The notes under the pieces are model-generated. The model did not search any database. It saw only the letters and a list, made by a program, of their open reading frames with translations, and had not been told where the DNA came from. DNA of 64,000 bases from Saccharopolyspora rosea (GTDB lineage Bacteria; Actinomycetota; Actinomycetes; Mycobacteriales; Pseudonocardiaceae): contig NZ_CP102826.1 in assembly GCF_025643595.1 (NCBI RefSeq), positions 3,658,001 through 3,722,000 on the forward strand, read 5' to 3'. Shown here piece after piece: positions 17,605-26,471 of this stretch. Every line of letters begins with the position of its first letter. Position 1 is the stretch's first letter. A program made the translations under genes and the position numbers.

Positions 17605-18306
17605 TCAGCCTCGAACAACTCCCTGCTTGTTCGAAGCCGGTTCCGCACCCGTCGCCACGTTGTGGTGGTGCAAAGCGCGGTATGCGGAGAAGTACCCGAA
17701 CAGCTGGCATCCCCAGGTGGCCAGCGCGGCGGCGTAGAAGAGCGTTCGGTGCGCATCGTCGCCCGGAATCGGGAAGAAGTCGTACGTGATCGCGATGACG
17801 GATCCCGCGGCGGTGACCAGCGCCGCGAGGGTGGCCATGCCCTTCGCGCCGATGCGCCAGAGCCGCCACGAGAAGTAGACGAGGAAGAGCGTGGTGAGCA
17901 CGTTGACCACGACGTAGAACGTGGCCGGACCGACGTAAAACGTGGGGGCGCGGAACTGCTGGAGGTACAGCCCGGCGACGATAGCCAGCGCGAACGCGCC
18001 CACATCGACCGTCACGGTCGGCTTGTACCGGTGCGTCACGCGCATCAGGCCCATGACGAGGATGAGTGTGATGCCGACCGATCGCGAGAAGGCGTCGAAG
18101 AAGTACGCGATGCTGTACAGGAAGCTTCCTTCGTCTCCGCCGAGGAGCGCCCAGAGGAGGAAGTTCGAGCCGGACGTGGCGACGATCATCCATTCCAGGC
18201 CGAGCAGGTAGTTGTTGTAGTGTCGGATGAACTTCCATCCGAAGTAGAAGCCGGCGAAGATCATCCAGAGATCGGCCAGCATGAAGAGCAGGTCCTTCAT
18301 GTTCAT
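17605..18306 (-). CDS. Seven-helix integral membrane protein, unknown function
   Basis: 233 residues with about seven hydrophobic helices (for example LADLWMIFAGFYFGWKFI, MIVATSGSNFLLWALL, VGAFALAIVAGLYLQ, FYVVVNVLTTLFLVYFSW) and a short hydrophilic tail. I recognise no transporter family. ATG 18306 has GAAGGA 5 nt before; the upstream extension of the frame is Arg-rich and not gene-like. It is the first gene after the divergent operator region and lies 44 bp ahead of the PuuB-like oxidase, so it is probably a transport or sensing component for the amine. Confidence 0.78.
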   Translation of the reverse strand: MNMKDLLFMLADLWMIFAGFYFGWKFIRHYNNYLLGLEWMIVATSGSNFLLWALLGGDEGSFLYSIAYFFDAFSRSVGITLILVMGLMRVTHRYKPTVTVDVGAFALAIVAGLYLQQFRAPTFYVGPATFYVVVNVLTTLFLVYFSWRLWRIGAKGMATLAALVTAAGSVIAITYDFFPIPGDDAHRTLFYAAALATWGCQLFGYFSAYRALHHHNVATGAEPASNKQGVVRG

Positions 18307-18506
18307 TGATTCCTTCGGGTCATGCCTTCGTCTCTGCGCTGAAGGCGGCGAGTCGATGTCACCCGCCGCGACGGGTGTCGCAGCGCACTGCACAGGGCGA
18401 GAAGTCGCCTCGCGGCCGAGTCCGGCAGGCCGAGTCGCGCTGGAACGACGCCGAGTCGATGTTGTGATCTGCCTCATATGCTAGCGGCTAGTTAGCCACT
18501 GGATCA

Positions 18507-18518
18507 AGTCGTTTGACT
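18507..18518. promoter_or_regulatory. Island operator at the membrane-protein promoter
   Basis: AGTCGTTTGACT is an RGTC-N4-GACT element like those at 14232, 25375 and 26472, located upstream of the reverse operon that starts with the seven-helix protein and divergent from the TetR gene. Confidence 0.55.
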
Positions 18519-18580
18519 AAGAAGCTCTCCAGGCTGGTCGCCGCATCCGTCCACCCCGGCCCCAGCTGCTAGGCTGAGTC

Positions 18581-18594
18581 TTGACTTAATCAAG
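18581..18594. promoter_or_regulatory. Palindrome upstream of TetR gene
   Basis: TTGACTTAATCAAG, or CTTGA-N5-TCAAG when the preceding base is included. The CTTAATCAAG part recurs exactly at 14229-14238. It overlaps a GTG at 18594, which argues that the TetR protein starts later, at 18633. Confidence 0.55.
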
Positions 18595-18632
18595 TGTCCA
18601 ACGACGTGGACGCCTTGCACTGGGAGGACTTC

Positions 18633-19241
18633 GTGCCACGGATCCCCGTTGCGCAACGACGTAGCGAATTCATCAAAGCCGCTGTCGACGTCATCGCGAT
18701 CTACGGAATCGAAGGCGCAACAACCAGACGGATCGCTGAGCAGGCTCAGGCGAACCTGGCGATGCTGCACTACTGCTACGACTCCAAGGAGGACCTCTTC
18801 GCCGATGTCTACGAGTACGTAGCCAGCAGGTTCCGCGATGTCATCAAAGACAGCGATCCGCACGGCAACTTGGCGGACACAGCTCGCCGGATCCTGCGCG
18901 GAGTCATGGAGTTCTACCTCGAATCACCCAACTTCGCCGCTGCAACACTGGAACTCATCAGCTGGGCACGACGCCAGCGCGGAAACCGCGGTATCACGGT
19001 GTACGAGCAGGCCATGGAAACCGTGCGCGCCACCCTCCGCGGCGCCAGCTCGGACCATCCGATCGAACCAGAAACCATCGATCAGCTCGCCTATGTCCTC
19101 GCCACCTTGGCCGACGGTTTCGCCCTGAACTGGTTCACTTACGGGGATCGGTCCGCCGCAACGGAGCAGATGGAAATCACCACCTCAGTACTCGACAGTT
19201 GGCTCGCGGTTCGGCTCGGATCCGCGCCAGTGGCACCGTGA
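18633..19241 (+). CDS. TetR-family transcriptional regulator of the amine island
   Basis: 202 residues from GTG 18633, which has GGGAGG at 6 nt; a GTG at 18594 is in frame but lies inside the palindrome. The TetR HTH is clear: FIKAAVDVIAIYGIEGATTRRIAEQ then NLAMLHYCYDSKEDLF. The C-terminal ligand domain is typical (YVLATLADGFALNWF). It is divergent from the membrane protein/oxidase operon, and the sites in its promoter recur at the other island promoters, making it the best candidate regulator. Confidence 0.87.
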   Translation: MPRIPVAQRRSEFIKAAVDVIAIYGIEGATTRRIAEQAQANLAMLHYCYDSKEDLFADVYEYVASRFRDVIKDSDPHGNLADTARRILRGVMEFYLESPNFAAATLELISWARRQRGNRGITVYEQAMETVRATLRGASSDHPIEPETIDQLAYVLATLADGFALNWFTYGDRSAATEQMEITTSVLDSWLAVRLGSAPVAP

Positions 19242-19287
19242 TCGAGCCACTGGACGCCGCTGCCCTCGCCGACCGCGCGTGGTGTTG

Positions 19288-20751
19288 TCACAACGGCAGC
19301 TCGGGCGAATCGACACCGACGACCCGGTCGCCGCAGAAGACGCGCACCGATTCGGCCGGTCCATGGCCACCGATGCCGGCCGGACCCCAGAAGCTCTGCG
19401 CCGAGTCGTCACCGAGGTCGGCGAGCTTGGCGCCATTGATGCGCACCTCGCCGGACACGATGCGGGAGCCGATGTCGATCGCGCGGTCGGTGTCGGCACC
19501 GAACACGTAGGCGTCGAGGCCCGAGGGATTGGCGTTGGCGACGCGCAAGGCCTGTTCGTCGGAGTCCACTGCGTGCAGCGAGACGACCGGACCGAACAAC
19601 TCGGCGGTGGCCTGAGCAGGGTCGGCGCCGGCGGCGATAGTCGGCGACAAGAAGAAGCCGTCGAGCTCGGGCAGCTGGGCGGGCTCGCGGATGGTCGCGC
19701 CGAGGTCGCGCAGCTCTTCGATCCTGCGCTGGAGGGTCTGGAAGTGCGGCGCGTTGGAGATCGGGCCGATCTCGACGTCCTCATCGAGGGAGTGACCGAC
19801 GACGAGTTTGGAGACTCGCTCGGTCAACGCCTCAAGGAGAGGACCGGCGAGGCTGCGGTGAACGAGGATCTTGCCCGGCCCCTCACACCACTGACCGTTG
19901 AGCTTGGTCATGCCGTCGAGGATGCCGTCGGCGGCGACGTCGAGGTCGGCATCGTCGAGCACGAGCACGGGATTGTTCCCGCCGAGCTCCAGCTGCAAGA
20001 CCTTGAAGTCCTCCGCACCGGCCCGCGCGATGGCTCGGCCCGCACCCGGGCCGCCGGTGAACGAGACGATCTTGATGCGCGAGTCGGCAGTCAGCCCGGC
20101 GCCGACGTCGCCGCCGCCGTGCACCAGCTGCAGTGCGCCGCTGGGCAGCCCCGCCTCCAGGAAGCACTCGACGATGATCTGCGCGCTGCTGGGCGCGTGC
20201 TCCGACGGCTTGAGGATGACGGGGCAGCCAGCCGCGATCGCGCTGGCCATCTTGGCCGCGGGAATGAAGCTCGGGCCGTTCCACGGCGTGAGGATCGCGG
20301 CCGGCCCCCACGGCACCTTGTACAGGCGGACATCGCGGCCGCCGGCCGCCAGCGCGGTGACACGCGGGATGTTCACCAGGTCCGACGCCGCCGCCCGGAT
20401 CCTCGCGGGCAGGAAGGCCGCGACCGTGCGCGTGACGCTGATGGGCGTGCCGCTGGTCAGCGAATCCGTGCGTGCGATGTCCTCGGCACGGGCCTCGATG
20501 ATCTCGGCTACGCGCTCGAACATGTCGGCGCGCTCACGCCGAGCGCCCTCGTCCCAGTGGCCGATGTCGTACACGCGCTCCGCGTGCCGCAGCGCGCGTT
20601 CGAGATCCCCGGGTGCTGTCGTGACCTGGCGGTGGACGGGCTCGCGCGTGTTGGGGTCGACGTTCCACGCGTCCTCCACCGTCGCGCACTCGCCCCAATC
20701 GTCGGCGATGTAGTTCACCGGCTGGGGAATCGTGGGCTGGTTGCTCGCCAT
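19288..20751 (-). CDS. NAD(P)-dependent aldehyde dehydrogenase
   Basis: 487 residues from ATG 20751, with GAGGTGAG upstream. The catalytic Glu is in LQLELGGNNPVLVLDDADLD and the catalytic Cys in LNGQWCEGPGKILVHRS, both at the usual spacing; SFTGGPGAGRAIAR is the nucleotide-contact segment. It would oxidise the aldehyde made by the island's oxidase or alcohol dehydrogenase to an acid. It is the last gene of the operon that begins near 25300 and follows the alcohol dehydrogenase with a 28-bp gap. Confidence 0.9.
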   Translation of the reverse strand: MASNQPTIPQPVNYIADDWGECATVEDAWNVDPNTREPVHRQVTTAPGDLERALRHAERVYDIGHWDEGARRERADMFERVAEIIEARAEDIARTDSLTSGTPISVTRTVAAFLPARIRAAASDLVNIPRVTALAAGGRDVRLYKVPWGPAAILTPWNGPSFIPAAKMASAIAAGCPVILKPSEHAPSSAQIIVECFLEAGLPSGALQLVHGGGDVGAGLTADSRIKIVSFTGGPGAGRAIARAGAEDFKVLQLELGGNNPVLVLDDADLDVAADGILDGMTKLNGQWCEGPGKILVHRSLAGPLLEALTERVSKLVVGHSLDEDVEIGPISNAPHFQTLQRRIEELRDLGATIREPAQLPELDGFFLSPTIAAGADPAQATAELFGPVVSLHAVDSDEQALRVANANPSGLDAYVFGADTDRAIDIGSRIVSGEVRINGAKLADLGDDSAQSFWGPAGIGGHGPAESVRVFCGDRVVGVDSPELPL

Positions 20752-20779
20752 GGAGCTCACCTCGGCGTTCACTCGGTGG

Positions 20780-21877
20780 TCAGGACTGGAGATCGACGAC
20801 GATGCGGGTCACATCTCCGGACTTCATCGCCTCGAAGCCCTCGTTGATCTCGGCGAACGGAATGACGCGCGTGACCATCTCGTCGAGCAGCAGACGTCCC
20901 TGCTGGTACAGGCGCGCGAGCTGACCGATGTCCTGCCGTGCCTGGCCCGAGCCCATGTAGGAGCCGATGAGTCGCTTCTCCTCGAAGAAGAAGTTCGATG
21001 CCGGGACGCTGAGCTCGGTGCCCCCGGGCGCGATCCCGACCAGGCACGCGGTACCCGTCGGGCGCACGAGGGCCAGGGCCGTCGCCGCGGTGCGGGCCGA
21101 GCCGACCGCTTCGAACGAGTAGTCCACCCCGTCACCGAGCCGGCGGTGGAGTTCCGCGACCGGGTCGCAGTCCCCGCCGTTGATGACGTGGGTGGCCCCG
21201 TAGCCGCGTGCAGCCTTGAGTCGTGCGTCGTCCAGGTCGATCGCGACGATGACCGAGGCACCGGCGAGCCTGGCACCCTGGATGATCGCCGACCCCACGC
21301 CGCCGCAGCCGATGACCGCGACCGTGCTGCCCGGTCGTACCTGAGCGCCGCGGAAGACCGCGCCGACGCCGGTGATGACACAGCAGGCCAGGAGGCACCC
21401 GACGTGCAGCGGCACGTCGTCGGGGAGCTTCACCAGCGCGTCCTCGCGCATGAGGATGTGCCGGGAGAACGCCCCGATGGCACCGAGTCGCTCGATCGAC
21501 CGACCGCTCGTGGTCTGGAACGCCGGCCGCGGGCGGCGGCGGATCTCCGCCAGGCGCCGGCACTGGGTCGACCGTCCTGCCTCGCAGTTGATACAGCGGC
21601 CGCAGGAGGGGGTCAGCGCGCCGACCACGCGGTCGCCGCGGCGCAATCCGGTCACCTCGGAGCCGACGGACTCGACCACGCCGGCCACCTCGTGCCCGAC
21701 CACGACCGGCAGGTCGGTCGGCACCGTTCCGGTCATGTAGTGCAGGTCGCTGTGGCACAGCCCCACGTTCGTGACCGCGACCCGCACCTCGTGCGGTTCC
21801 GGGTCGTCCACCCGGATGGTGGTCAGTTCGAGCTGCTCGTTGACCGCGGTGAGCACCGCGGCCGTGGTGTCGATCAT
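20780..21877 (-). CDS. Zinc-dependent alcohol dehydrogenase
   Basis: 365 residues from ATG 21877 (GAGGAAT upstream). It has the catalytic-zinc Cys in VGLCHSDLHYMTG, the GHEVAGVVESVG segment, the structural-zinc cysteines CGRCINCEAGRSTQC, and the nucleotide fold VAVIGCGGVGSAIIQGARLAGA. It resembles class III-like or long-chain alcohol dehydrogenases. In the proposed pathway it would oxidise the hydroxy acid released from a lactone; aldehyde dehydrogenase follows immediately. Confidence 0.9.
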   Translation of the reverse strand: MIDTTAAVLTAVNEQLELTTIRVDDPEPHEVRVAVTNVGLCHSDLHYMTGTVPTDLPVVVGHEVAGVVESVGSEVTGLRRGDRVVGALTPSCGRCINCEAGRSTQCRRLAEIRRRPRPAFQTTSGRSIERLGAIGAFSRHILMREDALVKLPDDVPLHVGCLLACCVITGVGAVFRGAQVRPGSTVAVIGCGGVGSAIIQGARLAGASVIVAIDLDDARLKAARGYGATHVINGGDCDPVAELHRRLGDGVDYSFEAVGSARTAATALALVRPTGTACLVGIAPGGTELSVPASNFFFEEKRLIGSYMGSGQARQDIGQLARLYQQGRLLLDEMVTRVIPFAEINEGFEAMKSGDVTRIVVDLQS

Positions 21878-21930
21878 GTCGATTCCTCTGAGATCGGTCG
21901 GTGAAGGTGGTGGCGAGCCCGGGGCGACGG

Positions 21931-24333
21931 TCAGGCTCTGTTGCCTCTGGCGGACCAGTAGCGCTCGATCCCCGCACTGAGGGCTCCGCTCTCCCACGCC
22001 GTGCTCGCCGCGCGGTCCTCACGGGCGAAGGCCGCTTCGATCTCCGCTGCCTGCGGGCGCAGGAGCGCGAGGTGAAGGGCTGTCGTGCTTCCCTCGGGTG
22101 TCCACTCGATGGCGGTGTCGATGGCGCGGCCGACGAGCTCGCCGGGCTCGACGATCTCGTCGAGGAGCCCGATCCGCAGGGCCTCGTCGGCTCGGATGCG
22201 CGGGGATCCGAGGATCATGCGCATCGCGTGATTCCCGACGAGGCGTCTGAGCAGCACGCTGGACGCGTTCGAGATCGTGAGGCCCCGGATGTTCTCCGGC
22301 TGGTAGTACTCCGTGGCCGGGGTTCCGATGCGGGTGTCGCAGCACAGGGTGATCTCCGAGGCTCCGCCGACCGCGAGTCCGTTGACGGCCGCGACCACGG
22401 GAACCCGGGTCTCCAGGATGGCCCGGGTGATGTCGTGGAAGCTCTCGACCGCCGCCCGGACCTCGGCGTCCGTCGAGGGCGCGTTCTGGAGGTCCTCACC
22501 CGCGGAGAAGGCCCGGCCCGCGCCGGTGAGCACGATCCCGCGCACGCGCTCGCCGGTGCCGAACCCGCGGATGGCCGCGGCCAGCCGCAGCCGGGTGGCG
22601 ACGTCCAGCGCGTTGAGCTTGTCGGGACGCTGGAATGTCAGCACCGCGACGCCCCGGATGACGTCGACGTCAAGGGATCCTGCACCGGACGCCGTGTGCG
22701 ACGCGGTGCTGTTCCTTCGTGCACCGAGGTCGTAGGTCACGCCGGGATCGTCTTTGGCGCGGGCCTTGAGCGCGGGCTTGGAGACGCGTTCGGACGGCGT
22801 CCTGGGGAAGTCGGCGACGAACTCGATGTAGCGCGGCACCTTGAAGCGAGCGAGCTCCTTGCCTGCCCGCTCGACGATCCCCTCAGCGGTCGCCCGATCG
22901 GCCGGTACGCCGGCCACCAGCTGGACGAAGGCTTTGATCTCCTCACCGAGGATCTCGTCGGGTTCGGCGACGACGACCGCCGCGACCACCCGGTCGTCTC
23001 GTTCCAGGGCGGCCTCGACCTCGACGCTCGCGACGTTCTCGCCGCCGCGTCGCACCATGTCCTTGATCCGCCCGACCAGCTGGATGCCGCCGTCGGGGCG
23101 GCGGACCGCGAGATCGCCGGTGTGCAGCCACCCCTCCCGCAGGGTCCGCGCGGTGTCGTCCGGGCGGTTCCAGTAACCGTTCATCATCGGTGTGCCCGTG
23201 ATGATCAGCTCCCCCGGCCCGCCATCGGGCACGTCGGTGCCGTCGGGATCGACGACGCGGACCCGCTTCGTGGGCACCGCGTGTCCCAGGCTCCCGCTTC
23301 CCACGGCGCCGGTGTCGTCGAACGGGCTGAACAGGTCGATCCCGGATTCGGTCATCCCGTAGACCTCGCGCCACGGTGCGCCCCAACGCTCCTCCAGCTG
23401 CGCGTGCAGGCCGACCGGGATGCCCGAGCAGAACACGAGTCGGAGGTCGTTGTCGCGGTCCTCCGGGGCAGGCGGCTGCTTGAACAACAGGGTCGGCATC
23501 GACCCGAGGACGTAGCAGAACGTCGCGCGGTGCCGGCGAACGTCCGCCATGAAGGTCGACGCGGAGAACCGGGGCAGCACGACCAGGGGAGCGCCGACCG
23601 TGAGGGCGAGCGCGGTGTTCCACTGTGGATCCATGTAGGAGAACGGCTGAGCCGTCAGGAGCACGTCCCCTGGCCCGAGCCCGGTCGCCGCTGCGCAGAT
23701 CCAGCCCAGCCGGACCCAGTAGTCGTGCGGGAGCATGCACGCTTTCGGGAACCCGGTCGTGCCGGAGGTGTACTGCAGGTTCGCCAGCGTTGCCGCGTCG
23801 ACCGGCACCGCGGGCGCGGTGTCCGGGTAGTGCTCGGATCCGTCGTCGGCGACGTCGACGACGCGGACGTCGGCGAGCCCCGCCTCGGCGGCCGTGACAT
23901 CGGCGACCAGCCCGGACCGCTCGGCGTCGGTGAACACGACGCGTGCCCCCGAGTCCCGGAGGACGAAGTCGAGGTCGGCCCGCCGGTAGGAGGAGTTGAT
24001 CGGTACGGCGACCGCCCCCGCCTTCAGCGCGGCGAGCCAGACGAGGGGCCAGTGCACGACGTTCGGGAGCATGATCGCCACCCGGTCGCCCGGCTGGATG
24101 CCGTCGACTTCGATCATCCGGTGCGCCAGCCGGGAGCTCCAGGCGTCGATCTCGGCGAAATTCCAGGACCATTCGCCGAATCGCAGGAACTCCCGTTCCG
24201 GTGAGTCCTGCGCGCGCTGCGACAGCAGCTCGGTCAGGGTCGGGATAGTGGGGTCATCACCCATCTGCTCGGGCTGCACGACTGGTCCCGGTCGGGTTCG
24301 ACCGGCTTGCTCGGCCGCCACGTTCGCGGTCAT
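21931..24333 (-). CDS. Fused acyl-CoA ligase (ANL) and enoyl-CoA hydratase (crotonase)
   Basis: 800 residues in one frame. Residues about 1-540 are an AMP-forming CoA ligase: P-loop YTSGTTGFPKACMLP, YGMTESG, WLHTGDLAVRRPDGGIQLVGR and the C-terminal RTPSERVSKPALK typical of carnitine/cyclic-acid CoA ligases. A 20-residue linker leads to a full crotonase domain: FQRPDKLNALDVATRLRL, GAGRAFSAGEDL and AAVNGLAVGGASEITLCCD, the oxyanion-hole segments. No start codon with a ribosome-binding site occurs at the junction. The start overlaps the PuuD-like stop (ATGA). Activating an acid and hydrating its enoyl-CoA in one chain is unusual. Confidence 0.85.
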   Translation of the reverse strand: MTANVAAEQAGRTRPGPVVQPEQMGDDPTIPTLTELLSQRAQDSPEREFLRFGEWSWNFAEIDAWSSRLAHRMIEVDGIQPGDRVAIMLPNVVHWPLVWLAALKAGAVAVPINSSYRRADLDFVLRDSGARVVFTDAERSGLVADVTAAEAGLADVRVVDVADDGSEHYPDTAPAVPVDAATLANLQYTSGTTGFPKACMLPHDYWVRLGWICAAATGLGPGDVLLTAQPFSYMDPQWNTALALTVGAPLVVLPRFSASTFMADVRRHRATFCYVLGSMPTLLFKQPPAPEDRDNDLRLVFCSGIPVGLHAQLEERWGAPWREVYGMTESGIDLFSPFDDTGAVGSGSLGHAVPTKRVRVVDPDGTDVPDGGPGELIITGTPMMNGYWNRPDDTARTLREGWLHTGDLAVRRPDGGIQLVGRIKDMVRRGGENVASVEVEAALERDDRVVAAVVVAEPDEILGEEIKAFVQLVAGVPADRATAEGIVERAGKELARFKVPRYIEFVADFPRTPSERVSKPALKARAKDDPGVTYDLGARRNSTASHTASGAGSLDVDVIRGVAVLTFQRPDKLNALDVATRLRLAAAIRGFGTGERVRGIVLTGAGRAFSAGEDLQNAPSTDAEVRAAVESFHDITRAILETRVPVVAAVNGLAVGGASEITLCCDTRIGTPATEYYQPENIRGLTISNASSVLLRRLVGNHAMRMILGSPRIRADEALRIGLLDEIVEPGELVGRAIDTAIEWTPEGSTTALHLALLRPQAAEIEAAFAREDRAASTAWESGALSAGIERYWSARGNRA

Positions 24334-25127
24334 TGCAAGCTCCTCTGCATCTCGTCACCGCAGTGGGCCGCCGCGGCCTGGACGATCCACGTGAACGTCG
24401 GGTCCGCGCTGTTCATCCACTCCGGGTGCCACTGGACTCCGAGCACCGGCGCTCCTGGGAGCTCGACCGACTCGATCACGCCGTCACTGGTCCGCCCGGT
24501 GACGACCAAGCCGGTGCCGCAGCGGTCGACGGCCTGGTGGTGCCAGGAGTTGGTCGTGGCGTGTTCGCCGAACAGGCCGGCGGCGATCGAGCCGGGCTCG
24601 AAGGTCACCAGGTGATCGTCGGGGCCGTCGGTCGGCGCGGCCTCCGCCGACAGATGGCTCACGGAGCCAGGCGGAAGATCGGCGACGAGCGTGCCGCCGA
24701 GCGCGACGTTGAGCACCTGCAGGCCCCGGCACACACCCAGCACGGGAATCTCCCGTTCCAACGCGGCCCGGACGAGCGCGATCTCGTACTCGTCCCGGGC
24801 CCCGTCGTGCACCATCGGGTCCGTCCGGGGATCGATGTCGCGGACCACTGACGTGTCGCCACCCCAGCACGCCGGATGGACGTCCTGTCCGCCGGTGATC
24901 ACGACCCCGGACAGCCACTGGCACACGTCCGTCGCGTCGGTGTCGTAGGACAGGTGCACCGGGAGCCCTCCGGCCTCCGCGATCCGGGTCGCGAAGTCGG
25001 ACATGCAGCTGTCGACACAACGGTCGCCGTACCGCTCGTCAGCTCCCTTGATCAGGTCCAGCCGGTACCGCCGCCCGGTGACGCCGATCAACGGCCGCCT
25101 CATGGCGGCCCCGTCACGCGCGCTCAC
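24330..25127 (-). CDS. PuuD-like class I gamma-glutamyl amidohydrolase
   Basis: 265 residues from a GTG overlapping the mini-ORF stop (GTGA). The Cys nucleophile is in VLGVCRGLQVLNVALGGTL and the His-Glu pair in GVQWHPEWM, the triad of gamma-glutamyl-GABA hydrolase (PuuD). It would release glutamate from a gamma-glutamylated carboxylate. An ATG eight codons in is possible, but the GTGA coupling is shared with the truncated copy at 12122. It is followed with ATGA overlap by the ligase-crotonase fusion. Confidence 0.88.
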   Translation of the reverse strand: MSARDGAAMRRPLIGVTGRRYRLDLIKGADERYGDRCVDSCMSDFATRIAEAGGLPVHLSYDTDATDVCQWLSGVVITGGQDVHPACWGGDTSVVRDIDPRTDPMVHDGARDEYEIALVRAALEREIPVLGVCRGLQVLNVALGGTLVADLPPGSVSHLSAEAAPTDGPDDHLVTFEPGSIAAGLFGEHATTNSWHHQAVDRCGTGLVVTGRTSDGVIESVELPGAPVLGVQWHPEWMNSADPTFTWIVQAAAAHCGDEMQRSLQ

Positions 25128-25300
25128 GGCAGTTCGAAGTAACGAGCCGACTCCCATTCCGAGAGCTCGGCGAACGGGTCGCCGCCAGCGGTGTGGAACT
25201 GCACCCACTCCCGCGTGATCCAGTAGTCGACGAACTCGTCGTCGAAGATCTCGGGCGGGATCTGGTCGACGTGGGGGCCGTCATGGTTTCGGTCATCCAT
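25124..25300 (-). CDS. Mini-ORF: start of SCP2-like gene joined to the tail of the GS gene
   Basis: 58 codons from ATG 25300 with GAAAGGACC just upstream. The last 25 residues, from QFHTAGGDPF onward, are identical to the C-terminus of the GS-like ligase at 12119. The DNA around the start (CGAAAGGACC, then CCGAAACC and GACGGCC) matches the start of the SCP2-like gene at 14150. So a former SCP2-GS gene pair has lost about 1.9 kb internally. No catalytic GS part remains; translation may now only serve to couple ribosomes to PuuD. Confidence 0.75.
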   Translation of the reverse strand: MDDRNHDGPHVDQIPPEIFDDEFVDYWITREWVQFHTAGGDPFAELSEWESARYFELP

Positions 25301-25374
25301 CGGTCCTTTCGACTTGCGCGAGCTCACGCGACACGTCGGAGCCGCGCCGTCTCGAACTGCCGGGAGCAGTTCTT

Positions 25375-25408
25375 AGTCATATGACTCGAACGAATGACTA
25401 TGATGGTG
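25375..25408. promoter_or_regulatory. Divergent promoter with island operator, copy 2
   Basis: AGTCATATGACT (25375-25386) is a perfect 12-bp palindrome, followed by TATGATGGTG (25399-25408), identical to 14256-14265. It lies between the mini-ORF/PuuD operon and the forward esterase gene. Confidence 0.65.
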
Positions 25409-25467
25409 CGGTATGGATCACAACGTGTCAACACCGTCCGCGCCACCTCCTCCGAAAGGTCCCTCGC

Positions 25468-26442
25468 ATGACCAAGCCAGTCCCCCCGAGCTGGGAACAC
25501 CTCGACGCCGACGCGCTGCTCGTCGCTAAGGCGATCGCGGAGGCGTTGCCGGCGTCCATCCGCGAACTCGGAGCCGAGGCGGCCCGGGAGCTGTTGGCGA
25601 GCGCGCCGCCCGACTCTCCGCTGACACCCCTCGACCGAGTCGAGGAGGTGGCCGTGCCGACCCGTGCCGGACAACTTCGCGCACGCCGCTACCAACCGCC
25701 CCGTGCGCGAACCATGAGTCCGCGACCGATGCTGCTGTATCTCCACGGCGGTGGATTCGTTCTCGGGACCCTCGACGGAGTGGACGAGGTCTGCCGCGCC
25801 ATCACCGCACGTTCGGGATGGGAGGTGCCCTCCCTGGAGTACCGGCTCGCCCCGGAACACCCCTACCCTGCGGCCCTCGAAGACTCGCTCGACACGTTCA
25901 CCTGGCTCCGCGAGTCAGCCGGCGATCTGGGCATCGATCCGGACCTGATCGCCGTCGGCGGTGACTCCGCGGGCGGCAACCTCGCCGCCGCACTCTGCCT
26001 CTCTCTCCGGGACCGCGGACTCGCACTGCCCGCGTCACAAGTCCTCGTCTACCCCGCGGTCGACGACCGGTTCGCCAGACCCTCCTGGACTCAGTTCGCC
26101 GACGCGCCCCTGCTGACCGCGGCCGACGCGCGGTGGTTGTGGGAACAGTACGTCGGCTCCGAGCGCCAAGGCGACGTCGATCAGTACGCCGCCCCCATGA
26201 AGGCGGCGTCCCTCCGTGGCTTGCCGCCAGCCCTGATCCTCACCGCCGAGGTCGATCCGCTGCGCGACGACGCCGAGGCGTACGCCGAACGGCTGCGAAA
26301 CGACGGCGTGCCCACTACCTCCATTCGCCACTCGGGCGTGTTCCACGGGTTCTTCACCGAGGTCGGCGTCTTCGGCAAGACCGACGCGGCGATCGATGAC
26401 GTGGTCCGGCACCTGCGCGGCATCGCCAGCGCGAGGCATTGA
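25468..26442 (+). CDS. HSL-family alpha/beta hydrolase (esterase/lactonase)
   Basis: 324 residues from ATG 25468 (GAAAGG upstream). The hormone-sensitive-lipase signature is complete: oxyanion motif YLHGGGFVLG at about residue 95, nucleophile GDSAGGN at about 165, Asp in TAEVDPLRDDAEAYAE and His in GVFHGFFTE. In the proposed pathway it would open the lactone made by the Baeyer-Villiger enzyme encoded next. The 103-bp gap to that gene holds another operator. Confidence 0.9.
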   Translation: MTKPVPPSWEHLDADALLVAKAIAEALPASIRELGAEAARELLASAPPDSPLTPLDRVEEVAVPTRAGQLRARRYQPPRARTMSPRPMLLYLHGGGFVLGTLDGVDEVCRAITARSGWEVPSLEYRLAPEHPYPAALEDSLDTFTWLRESAGDLGIDPDLIAVGGDSAGGNLAAALCLSLRDRGLALPASQVLVYPAVDDRFARPSWTQFADAPLLTAADARWLWEQYVGSERQGDVDQYAAPMKAASLRGLPPALILTAEVDPLRDDAEAYAERLRNDGVPTTSIRHSGVFHGFFTEVGVFGKTDAAIDDVVRHLRGIASARH

Positions 26443-26471
26443 CTGTCGTCACAACGCACAGCTACCTTCTT

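Noticed and set aside
19279-20847. 522-codon forward open frame
   Set aside because: Antisense shadow of the aldehyde dehydrogenase; Arg/Gly/Val-rich, no ribosome-binding site and no family motif, while the reverse strand carries catalytic Glu and Cys motifs.
21901-24204. 767-codon forward open frame
   Set aside because: Antisense shadow of the ligase-crotonase fusion, caused by GC-rich third positions.
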